DNA of 5,667 nucleotides from Candidatus Bipolaricaulota bacterium (GCA_015487455.1 WFPR01000246.1:1-5667), one strand, 5' to 3'. Positions 1 to 5,656 are shown, counted from the stretch's first letter. The notes: a model not told the origin generated them from the letters alone. Numbers and translations are program-made.

Positions 1-480
1 CGCGCTCAGCTCGTCTAGGAGCCGGAGCGCCCGCGCCAGCGGGACGCCCAGCCGGGCGTGGGGCCGCGTCCGCTCCCCCTGAGCGGGCGCGGATCGCACC
101 CCCGCGGGCACGAGGGCGGGCAGCACCAGGCCCAGGGGGGTCGCGTAGTGGTCGGCGAGCCAGCGGGCGAGCGTCAGCGCCCGAGCGTCCAGCACGGGCG
201 CCTCGTCGACGAGCGCCTCGATCGCCAGGAGCCGCCCTGGGTAGTCGCTCCCCGCCTTGAGTTGGACGACGAAGCCCGTCACGGTCTCGTTGCGGAAGGG
301 CACTCGGACGCGCATCCCCACGGCCACGCGGTCCCGCAACGCCTCAGGGACCGCGTAGTCGAAGGTGCGGTCGACGTCTCGGGGGACGGCCACCTCGGCC
401 ACCTCGGCCCCGACCCCCCGCGCGCGAGCCCCTTCACCCATGGCGAGATGAGCGTACGGCCTCCCGTCGTCGGCGGCCAT
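1..480 (-). CDS. priA: Primosomal protein N' (PriA), N-terminal part, cut by the window edge
   Basis: PriA recognises stalled or repaired replication forks and starts reloading of the replicative helicase. Only the first 160 codons are present; the frame is open to base 1, so the helicase domain lies outside. Seen: residues 26-74 read as the PriA 3'-DNA-binding domain, with a VAEVAVPRDVDRTFDYAVP block near the start, then GMRVRVPFRNETVTGFVV. Residues about 86-128 match the following winged-helix region (LARWLADHY, then TPLGLVLPALVPAG). The start is uncertain. ATG at 480 gives about 25 residues before the family core; an in-frame ATG at 441 (residue 14) and a GTG at residue 27 are alternatives. 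None has a clear Shine-Dalgarno site. The gene begins 25 bp after the speE stop, so it is probably in the same transcript. Whether helicase motifs are present cannot be judged here; Deinococcus radiodurans PriA is reported to lack them. Confidence 0.9.
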   Translation of the reverse strand, partial: MAADDGRPYAHLAMGEGARARGVGAEVAEVAVPRDVDRTFDYAVPEALRDRVAVGMRVRVPFRNETVTGFVVQLKAGSDYPGRLLAIEALVDEAPVLDARALTLARWLADHYATPLGLVLPALVPAGVRSAPAQGERTRPHARLGVPLARALRLLDELSA

Positions 481-505
481 CGGCGGCCAACGGTTAGCGG
501 GGCGA

Positions 506-1843
506 TCAGGCCGAGAGCTCGGCGACGAAGGGCGGCAGCGCGAACGCCGCCCTGAACACTTCAGGGGTGAAGTAGCGGGTCCTCCCCCTCAGGGGCGCGA
601 AGCGCTCCTGCAGCTCGTCGGCGGGGACGGCGAGGGGGTCGCGCCCGCGGGTCCCGAGCGCGAAGGCCCACAGCCCCGCGGGGTACGTGGGCACGAAGCC
701 TAGGTACAGTCGGGCGAGCGGGAAGCACGCCCTCATGGCCCTGATGGCCCCCCGAATGACGTCGGGCTGGAACCAGGGCGAGCCGCACTGGGCGGCGGCC
801 ACCCCCTCCCCGCCCAGCGCCCGGGCCACCCGCCCGTAGAACTCGCTCGTGAAGAGCTTCACGGCGGGGCCGATGGGGTCCGTCGTGTCGAGCAGCGCGA
901 CGTCGAAGAGCCCCTTCACCGTCTCGAGGTACTCGAAGGCGTCCTGGAAGACGAGCTCGACCCGCGGGTCGTCGAAGGCCCCGCGCGAGATCGAGGGCAG
1001 GTAGCGCTTCGCGGCCTCCACGACCTCGCGGTCGATCTCGACCTGGACGACGCGCTCGACGTCCGGGTGGGCCAGGGCGGCCCGGAGGAGCCCGCCGTCG
1101 CCGCCCCCGACGATCAGCACCCGCCGCGGCTTTGGGTGGGCGAAGAGGGGCACGTAGGCGAGCATCTCGTGGTACGCCCACTCGTCGCGCTCCGTGGTCT
1201 GGACGGCGTTGTCCAGCAGCAGCATCCGCCCGAACTCGACCGTCTCGACGACGTCCAGCCGCTGGAAGGGCGTCCTGGCCCGGTACAGATGGTCGCGGAT
1301 CTTGAAGCGGCAGTGGGTGTGGGGCGTCCAGGCTTCCGTGACCCAGCGGGCCTCCTCGACGGCGGCGGGCTCCTCCCAGAGCACGGCGGCGGCGACCGCG
1401 CACCCCTGCCGCTCGACCGCGTGCTCGACGCTGCAAGAGTGCAGCTCGTGCAGCGGCCAGCCGTGGGCGCGGAACGCCTCCTCCACCTCCAGGCGCAGCG
1501 CCCGTTCCAGCTCGGCGGCCGGGGCGCCCCTGGCGTGGCCCGTCCGCACGAGCCCCCGCCCCTCGGGGCCGAGGCCCGCGGCGACGGCCGCCGCGATCGT
1601 CTCGCCCGGCGTGGCGCTCTCGACGCGGGCCAGCGCGACGGGGGCCAGCTGCGGGATCGGCGGCTCGTGGAGGGGCTCGAAGCGCGTCCCCGGCGGGATC
1701 AGGGGGCTCTCCTCGGCGCGGAGGGGCAGGAGGTGAACCTGGCCGAGCCCGGCCGCCCGGAGGGCGGCCTCAAAGGCGACCCGCGGGGTCGCCCCCTCGG
1801 CCCGGCCCGCCACCAGCGAGATGAACCTGGGCGCCTGAACCAT
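506..1843 (-). CDS. speE: Polyamine aminopropyltransferase with an N-terminal PvlArgDC-like domain
   Basis: This 445-aa protein is a two-domain fusion. Residues 1-156 resemble pyruvoyl-dependent arginine decarboxylase (separate entry). Residues ~165-445 form a complete spermidine synthase-type enzyme, which transfers an aminopropyl group from decarboxylated S-adenosylmethionine to a diamine such as putrescine, or to agmatine in some lineages. Seen: LLLDNAVQTTERDEWAYHEM (208-227; Q215 and Y224 match substrate-site residues), the GGGDGG nucleotide loop (246-251, D249), VEID (268-271; E269 would bind the ribose), the catalytic DTTDP motif (D319, D322), Q352 in QCGSPW, and TYPAGLW (386-392, Y387). 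The synthase active site therefore looks intact. Typical spermidine synthases are about 280-310 aa; the excess is the N-terminal domain. The ATG at 1843 keeps the whole N-terminal domain and follows a weak GAGGGG site 11 nt upstream. The amine acceptor cannot be decided from sequence. priA follows after 25 bp. Confidence 0.93.
   Translation of the reverse strand: MVQAPRFISLVAGRAEGATPRVAFEAALRAAGLGQVHLLPLRAEESPLIPPGTRFEPLHEPPIPQLAPVALARVESATPGETIAAAVAAGLGPEGRGLVRTGHARGAPAAELERALRLEVEEAFRAHGWPLHELHSCSVEHAVERQGCAVAAAVLWEEPAAVEEARWVTEAWTPHTHCRFKIRDHLYRARTPFQRLDVVETVEFGRMLLLDNAVQTTERDEWAYHEMLAYVPLFAHPKPRRVLIVGGGDGGLLRAALAHPDVERVVQVEIDREVVEAAKRYLPSISRGAFDDPRVELVFQDAFEYLETVKGLFDVALLDTTDPIGPAVKLFTSEFYGRVARALGGEGVAAAQCGSPWFQPDVIRGAIRAMRACFPLARLYLGFVPTYPAGLWAFALGTRGRDPLAVPADELQERFAPLRGRTRYFTPEVFRAAFALPPFVAELSA
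1376..1843 (-). other. PvlArgDC (PdaD)-like domain of the speE fusion, apparently degenerate
   Basis: Residues 1-156 match the pyruvoyl-dependent arginine decarboxylase family. Compared from memory with Methanocaldococcus jannaschii PdaD, the shared blocks are ISLVAGRAEGATP (8-20), the AAGLG turn (30-34), LIPP (48-51), the TPGETIAAA strand (78-86) and the end block SVEHAVERQGCAVAAAVLW (138-156). The enzyme normally cuts itself between two serines (S52-S53), turning the second into the pyruvoyl cofactor. Here the segment before LIPP reads E45-S46-P47, with about four extra residues upstream. N47 of the archaeal enzyme aligns with H37, and the catalytic E109 falls at H103. D35, which helps hold the substrate, becomes E25. 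Family membership is clear. Loss of decarboxylase activity is an inference; cleavage before S46, in a shifted alignment, remains possible. Confidence 0.8.
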
Positions 1844-1854
1844 TCAACGTCTCG

Positions 1855-1860
1855 CCCCTC
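1855..1860 (-). promoter_or_regulatory. Weak ribosome-binding site of speE
   Basis: GAGGGG lies 11 nt upstream of the speE ATG, inside a long purine-rich run. The match to an anti-Shine-Dalgarno sequence is partial and the spacing is on the long side. It supports the ATG at 1843 only modestly; the better argument for that start is that the PvlArgDC-like domain begins right after it. Confidence 0.35.
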
Positions 1861-1900
1861 TCTTGCTCCCCTCCCCTCGCCTTGCCTCGCCCCGCCTCGG

Positions 1901-1943
1901 CTCGGGCTTGGGCTTGGGTTGGGGTTGAATTGCGAAGCCCGAG
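1901..1943 (-). repeat. Perfect 9-bp inverted repeat in the speE leader (possible RNA stem-loop)
   Basis: CTCGGGCTT at 1901-1909 is the exact reverse complement of AAGCCCGAG at 1935-1943, leaving a 25-nt loop that is C-rich on the speE sense strand. If transcription starts near 1945, as the promoter proposed upstream would give, this stem would form at the very 5' end of the speE mRNA. There is no U-run after it, so it is not an intrinsic terminator. A regulatory role is inference. Confidence 0.45.
1902..1924 (+). repeat. Degenerate GGGCTT hexamer array with G-quadruplex pattern
   Basis: On the plus strand, runs of GGG at 1904-1906, 1910-1912 and 1916-1918 and GGGG at 1921-1924 are separated by CTT, CTT and TT. 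This meets the usual intramolecular G-quadruplex pattern (four runs of at least three G, short loops). It lies on the template strand of speE. The unit (TCGGGC, TTGGGC, TTGGGT) is a degenerate hexamer, and the same TCGGGC unit recurs inside murE at 3255-3304. Confidence 0.6.
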
Positions 1944-1951
1944 GACGGCGT

Positions 1952-1981
1952 AAGATACCCCATCGCTTGTCGCCGTTTCAA
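1952..1981 (-). promoter_or_regulatory. Possible speE promoter
   Basis: On the minus strand, TTGAAA (1976-1981, 5 of 6 to TTGACA) is followed after 18 bp by TATCTT (1952-1957, 4 of 6 to TATAAT). Transcription would start near 1945, about 100 nt before the speE ATG. A 6-bp inverted repeat, ACGGCG (1945-1950) with CGCCGT (1971-1976), brackets the core and could be an operator or chance. The -10 element is poor, and read-through from murE is an alternative source of speE mRNA. Confidence 0.4.
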
Positions 1982-2010
1982 CCCTTCCTTCTCCCCTCTC
2001 TTTCGGCTCA

Positions 2011-3561
2011 TCAGCTTTCTTGAACGGCGCCCAGCTCCTTCAAATAGTCGGCGTCGTTGAAGGGCACGGCCCTGTCCCGAAAGAGCTGGACGCGCTCGTG
2101 GCCCTTGCCCGCGATCAGCACGCAGTCGCCGGGCCGGGCCAGCTCGAGCGCCTTACGAATCGCTGCCCGGCGGTCGGGGATCGCCTCGTAGGGGGCCTTC
2201 GCCCGCTGAAGCCCGCGCTCGATCTCGCGGAGGATCTCCAGCGGGTCTTCGTCTTTGGGGTTGTCGTTCGTCACGATCGTGTAGGCGCTGAGGCGCCCGC
2301 TGATCGCGCCCATGAGGGGGCGCTTTAGTCTGTCAGAATCGCCGCCGCAGCCGAAGACCGTGATCACCCGAGGGTGGAAGCGCCTCAAAAACAGAAGCAC
2401 GCGCTCCAGCGAGGCGGGCGAGTGGGCGAAGTCGACCGCGACCGTGAAGCCGCCCCGGGCGCGGTAGAGCTCCAGACGCCCCGGCACGCGCTCGACCCGC
2501 TCGAGGCGCGCCTTGACGAGCGGGGGCGGCAGCCCGTACGCGAGCCCGACGGCCACGGCCGCCAGCGCGTTCTCCAGCATGAACGGCCCCGGCAGCCTCA
2601 GTGCCAGCTCGAACGAGCCCCGAGGCGTGTGCACCCGCGCACGGGTGCCCCAGAGCCCCAGCTGAACGCGCTCGGGCTCGGCCCACACGTCGGCCTTGGG
2701 CGTGAGACCGTACGTCAGCGCGCGCCCGGCTCGGTTGGCGCCCAGCACCCGCAGGGTGGCGGGGTCGTCCAAGTTCACGATGGCCGTGGCCGAGGGCTTC
2801 AGCCGGCGGAACAGCTCGAGCTTGGCGCTCAGATAGGCGTCGAGGTCGGGGAAGTAGTCGAGGTGATCGTGGCTGAAGCTGGTGAAGACGGCCACGTCGA
2901 AGTCCACGGCCCAGACGCGCTTCTGGTCGAGCGCGTGGGCCGAAACCTCCAGCACGAGCTTCGACTTCCCCGCCTTCAAAGCGGAAGACGCCCACTGTTG
3001 GAGCCGTTCGGCGGAGGGGGTCGTCTGCTCCAGGCCGCGCTCGAGCGCGTTGGTGACGGTGCTGACGAGCAGCGCCTCGTCGGGGCCCAAGGCGGCCGCG
3101 GCGAGGTGCGCCGTGCTCGTCTTGCCCTTCGTGCCCGTGATTCCGACCGTGAAGAGCTTGGCTGTGGGGTGCTCGTAGAAGGCGGCGGCCAGCTCGGCCA
3201 GCGCTTGTCGGGCGTCCTCGACGAGGATGGCCGCGACGGGGGACGCGCCCGCGTTCGGGCTCGGGCCCTCTGGGTCGGGCTCGGGCTCGAGATCGGGCTC
3301 GGGCAAAAGCCCAAGGCTAAGGACACGCTCGGCGACGACGGCGACGGCGCCCCGCGCCAGCGCCTGGGCGATGAAGCGGTGCCCGTCGGTCTTGCGGCCC
3401 GGGATGGCCACGAAGAGGTCGCCGGGCCGCACCCGCCGGGAATCTTGCTGAATCCCGCACACCCAAACGTCGTCTGCGGCGTTCAAGGAGCCGTAGCCCA
3501 GCGGCACGAGCTCGTAAGGCTGGGAGAGGGCGGCCAGCAGCTCGCTCAGGCGCTTGGGCAT
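2011..3561 (-). CDS. murE: UDP-MurNAc-tripeptide synthetase (MurE), third-residue amino acid ligase
   Basis: MurE is the cytoplasmic ATP-dependent ligase that adds the third amino acid of the peptidoglycan stem to UDP-MurNAc-L-Ala-D-Glu. The 516 residues show the MurE order: an N-terminal UDP-binding domain (SRRVRPGDLFVAIPGRKTDG, 41-60), a P-loop GITGTKGKTST (140-150), TTPSAERL (180-187), LEVSAHALDQKRV (204-216), SHDHLDY (230-236), the presumed carbamylated lysine K247 in AYLSAK, VDFAHSP (376-382), FGCGGDSDRLKRPLMG (403-418), DNPK (433-436) and GKGHE (485-489). DNPK replaces the DNPR typical of diaminopimelate-adding enzymes, so the substrate may be another diamino acid such as ornithine or lysine; this is inference. 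The P-loop has K where N is usual. A Pro/Glu/Asp-rich insertion (about 84-106) comes from a hexamer repeat. The ATG at 3561, 17 bp after gyrB, has a weak ribosome site. No other mur gene is in view. Confidence 0.92.
   Translation of the reverse strand: MPKRLSELLAALSQPYELVPLGYGSLNAADDVWVCGIQQDSRRVRPGDLFVAIPGRKTDGHRFIAQALARGAVAVVAERVLSLGLLPEPDLEPEPDPEGPSPNAGASPVAAILVEDARQALAELAAAFYEHPTAKLFTVGITGTKGKTSTAHLAAAALGPDEALLVSTVTNALERGLEQTTPSAERLQQWASSALKAGKSKLVLEVSAHALDQKRVWAVDFDVAVFTSFSHDHLDYFPDLDAYLSAKLELFRRLKPSATAIVNLDDPATLRVLGANRAGRALTYGLTPKADVWAEPERVQLGLWGTRARVHTPRGSFELALRLPGPFMLENALAAVAVGLAYGLPPPLVKARLERVERVPGRLELYRARGGFTVAVDFAHSPASLERVLLFLRRFHPRVITVFGCGGDSDRLKRPLMGAISGRLSAYTIVTNDNPKDEDPLEILREIERGLQRAKAPYEAIPDRRAAIRKALELARPGDCVLIAGKGHERVQLFRDRAVPFNDADYLKELGAVQES
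3255..3304 (-). repeat. TCGGGC hexamer repeat inside murE
   Basis: Six copies of TCGGGC lie on the plus strand at 3255, 3261, 3275, 3281, 3293 and 3299, two pairs of them directly tandem. Read on the murE strand as GCCCGA units, they encode residues 87-102, a run of alternating P, E and D (PEPDLEPEPDPEGPSP). Normal MurE proteins pass quickly from the AVVAE strand to the next one, so this looks like an expanded simple repeat tolerated in a surface loop of domain 1. Confidence 0.7.
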
Positions 3562-3578
3562 TCCCGAGGCTGAAGCTC

Positions 3579-5516
3579 TCAGATGTCGAGGTTGGTGGTC
3601 AGCCCCGCGTTCTCCATGATGAACTCGCGCCGCGGGCCGACCTCGCTGCCCATGAGCACCGTGAACAGCTCCTCAGCCTCGAGGGCGTCCTCGATCGTGA
3701 CTTGTTTGAGCACGCGGTTCTCGGGGTTGAGGGTCGTCTCCCACAGCTCCTGGGGGTTCATCTCGCCCAGCCCCTTGTAGCGCTTCAGCTCGAACTTGCC
3801 GTCGTGCTGGGCCCGGAACTCCGCCAGCTCCTCGTCGCTGTACAGGTAGTAGATCTCGCGGCCCTTCTTGGCTTGATACAATGGCGCCTGGGCGATGTAG
3901 AGGTGGCCGCGCTCGATCAGGGGCCGGAAGTTGCGGAAGAAGAACGTCAGGAGCAGGGTGCGGATGTGGGCGCCGTCGACGTCGGCGTCGGCCAGCAGGA
4001 TGATCTTGTGGTAGCGGAGCTTCGTGATGTCGAACTCCTCTCGAATTCCAGTGCCCAGCGCGGTGATGATCGAGTTGAGCTCCTTGTTGTCGAGGAGCTT
4101 GCTGAGGGTTGCCTTCTCGACGTTGAGCACCTTGCCCCGGAGGGGGAGGATCGCCTGGAAGCGGCGGTCGCGGCCCTGCTTGGCCGAGCCGCCCGCGCTG
4201 TCCCCCTCGACGATGAACAGCTCGCACTTGGCGGGGTCGCGCTCCGAGCAGTCGGCGAGCTTCCCCGGCAGCGAGGTGGACTGCAGCAGCCCCTTGCGCC
4301 GCACCAGCTGGCGGGCCTTCTTGGCCGCCAGCCGCGCCTGGGCCGCTTGGATCGCCTTCTCCAGGATCACGCGGGCGACGTTGGGGTTCTTGTTGAGATA
4401 GAGCGCGAGCTGCTCGCGCACGAAGTTGAACGTCTTCTCCTGGATGTCGGGGTTGCCCAGCTTCGTCTTGGTCTGGCCCTCGAACTGCGGGTCGGGCAGC
4501 TTGACGGAGAGGATCGCGGTCAGCCCCTCGCGCACGTCCTTGCCGTCCAGATTCTCGACGTCCTTCGTCAGGATCTTCTTCTCGCGCCCGTACTCGTTGA
4601 GCACCCGGGTCAGCGCCGAGCGGAAGCCCGTCAGGTGCGTCCCGCCCTCCTTGGTGTGGATGTTGTTGGCGAAGGCGAAGACGTTCTCGTCGTAGTCGGC
4701 GGTGTACTGCAGGGCCAGCTCGATCTGGACGGCCCCGTCCTCGCCGAGCGCGCCCCGGAAGTAGATGGGCTCGTGCAGCGACTCCTTCCCCTCGTTCAGG
4801 AACTTCACGAACTCGACGAGCCCGCCCTCGAAGCAAAAGTCGTACTTCAGCCCGGTGACGCGGTTGTCGAGCCGGATGCGCAGGCCGGGGTTCAGATAGG
4901 CCAGCTCCCGCAGGCGGCGGGAGAGTCTGTTAAAGTCGTACTTGATCTCCCCGAAGATCTCGGGGTCGGGCTTGAAGGTGATCGCGGTGCCCGTCCCCTC
5001 CGCGGGACCGACGACCTCCAACTCCGTGACCTTGCGGCCGCGACGGAAGACCTGACGGTAGAGCCGCCCGTCGCGCTTGACCTCCGCGACCAGCTCCTCT
5101 GAAAGGGCGTTCACGACGGAGACGCCGACGCCGTGGAGGCCGCCGCTCACCTTGTACGTCTTGTGGTCGAACTTCCCCCCGGCGTGGAGCTTGGTCATCA
5201 CCAGCTCCAGGGTGGGGATGCCCTCCTGGGGGTGGACTTCGACGGGGATGCCGCGGCCGTTGTCCCTCACAGTGATGCGCAGGTCGGGGTGCACGACCAC
5301 CTCGATCTCGGTGCAGAAGCCCGCCAGCGCCTCGTCGATCGCGTTGTCGACGACCTCCCAAATCAGGTGCATCAGGCCGTCGAGGCCCGTGCCCCCGATG
5401 TACATGCCGGGCCGCTTGCGGACGGCCTCCAAATCCTTCAGTACTTGAATGTGCTCGGCGCCGTAAGCGCCGTCCCGTCGGGCGTTCTGAGCGTTCGTGT
5501 GCAGGGTCTGCGCCAT
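3579..5516 (-). CDS. gyrB: DNA gyrase subunit B
   Basis: GyrB is the ATPase subunit of DNA gyrase (A2B2), which introduces negative supercoils. The 645 residues are complete. GHKL ATPase: WEVVDNAIDEA (53-63; E54 catalytic, N58 for Mg), DNGRGIP (85-91), GGLHGVGVSVVNALS (125-139). Transducer: HTKEGGTHLTGF (287-298) and the QTK loop (348-350). TOPRIM: ELFIVEGDSAGGSAKQGRDR (432-451, E437), then DADVDGAHIRTLLL (510-523; D510, D512). Tail: YKGLGEMNPQELWETT (580-595), ending NLDI. The length suits non-enterobacterial GyrB without the ~170-aa insert. R460 sits where E. coli has K447, an ordinary state outside Proteobacteria. ATG at 5516 is preferred because AAGGAG ends 6 nt before it. A GTG at 5555 in the same frame would add 13 residues but would put the ribosome sites inside the gene. 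ParE is the main alternative; the overall motif wording favours GyrB. murE follows 17 bp downstream. Confidence 0.96.
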   Translation of the reverse strand: MAQTLHTNAQNARRDGAYGAEHIQVLKDLEAVRKRPGMYIGGTGLDGLMHLIWEVVDNAIDEALAGFCTEIEVVVHPDLRITVRDNGRGIPVEVHPQEGIPTLELVMTKLHAGGKFDHKTYKVSGGLHGVGVSVVNALSEELVAEVKRDGRLYRQVFRRGRKVTELEVVGPAEGTGTAITFKPDPEIFGEIKYDFNRLSRRLRELAYLNPGLRIRLDNRVTGLKYDFCFEGGLVEFVKFLNEGKESLHEPIYFRGALGEDGAVQIELALQYTADYDENVFAFANNIHTKEGGTHLTGFRSALTRVLNEYGREKKILTKDVENLDGKDVREGLTAILSVKLPDPQFEGQTKTKLGNPDIQEKTFNFVREQLALYLNKNPNVARVILEKAIQAAQARLAAKKARQLVRRKGLLQSTSLPGKLADCSERDPAKCELFIVEGDSAGGSAKQGRDRRFQAILPLRGKVLNVEKATLSKLLDNKELNSIITALGTGIREEFDITKLRYHKIILLADADVDGAHIRTLLLTFFFRNFRPLIERGHLYIAQAPLYQAKKGREIYYLYSDEELAEFRAQHDGKFELKRYKGLGEMNPQELWETTLNPENRVLKQVTIEDALEAEELFTVLMGSEVGPRREFIMENAGLTTNLDI

Positions 5517-5522
5517 GGCTCT

Positions 5523-5542
5523 CTCCTTCTCCTTGGCTCCTT
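5523..5542 (-). promoter_or_regulatory. Triple AAGGAG ribosome-binding region of gyrB
   Basis: Three AAGGAG copies lie at 5537-5542, 5529-5534 and 5523-5528 on the minus strand; the last two abut. The nearest is 6 nt from the ATG at 5516, a near-ideal spacing, and decides the start. The upstream copies have no start codon at matching distance, so they may act as standby sites or be a local duplication of CCAAGGAG. Confidence 0.8.
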
Positions 5543-5572
5543 GGGTCCCTCTCACCGAAAAATGGCGCTTTT

Positions 5573-5601
5573 ATTCTAGCAAAAGACGCATCGGATTACA
5601 A
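5573..5601 (-). promoter_or_regulatory. gyrB promoter (sigma-A type, extended -10)
   Basis: On the minus strand, TTGTAA (5596-5601, 4 of 6 to TTGACA) is followed after 17 bp by TAGAAT (5573-5578, 5 of 6 to TATAAT). TGC directly precedes the -10 element and makes it an extended -10. The region is AT-rich within GC-rich surroundings. Transcription would begin near 5566, giving a leader of about 50 nt that contains the three AAGGAG copies. Confidence 0.7.
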
Positions 5602-5606
5602 AAGAC
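5580..5606 (-). repeat. Direct repeat GTCTTTTG in the gyrB promoter
   Basis: GTCTTTTG occurs at 5599-5606 and again at 5580-5587 on the minus strand, 19 bp apart start to start. The first copy runs into the -35 hexamer and the second into the TG of the extended -10, so the repeats sit exactly on the polymerase contacts. They may be a regulator site or a by-product of similar TTG/TG contexts. Confidence 0.5.
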
Positions 5607-5656
5607 ATCCGTCCCCTTGAGCGTTTGCCCTCGTTTCCGGGCTCGAGGGGGCCCTG

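Noticed and set aside
58..555. Plus-strand open frame at the left end
   Set aside because: Antisense to priA and the end of speE; the minus-strand reading gives a clear PriA N-terminus.
1844..2010. Terminator or small RNA between murE and speE
   Set aside because: No stem followed by a T-run on the minus strand; the only strong stem (1901-1943) is followed by G-rich sequence.
1067..2023. Plus-strand open frame spanning speE and the intergenic gap
   Set aside because: Mostly antisense to speE; the part in the gap is translated hexamer repeat. No ribosome site or domain supports it.
3301..3312. GGGC-AAAA-GCCC mini hairpin in murE
   Set aside because: A 4-bp stem inside coding sequence with no U-run; too short to be a terminator.
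2374..3573. Plus-strand open frame (399 codons) opposite murE
   Set aside because: Antisense shadow of murE: it is Arg/Gly/Glu-rich and has no recognisable domain.
3702..5102. Long plus-strand open frame (466 codons) opposite gyrB
   Set aside because: It is fully antisense to a gyrB with complete motifs, is rich in L, V, E and D in the pattern of reversed GC-rich codons, and shows no family motif.
5517..5555. Earlier GTG start for gyrB at 5555
   Set aside because: It would place all three AAGGAG sites inside the gene and add 13 residues not typical of GyrB; the ATG at 5516 has ideal spacing.
5639..5654. GC-rich palindromes CTCGAG and GGGCCC upstream of the right-hand promoter
   Set aside because: Short palindromes are frequent at this GC content and no second copy supports an operator.
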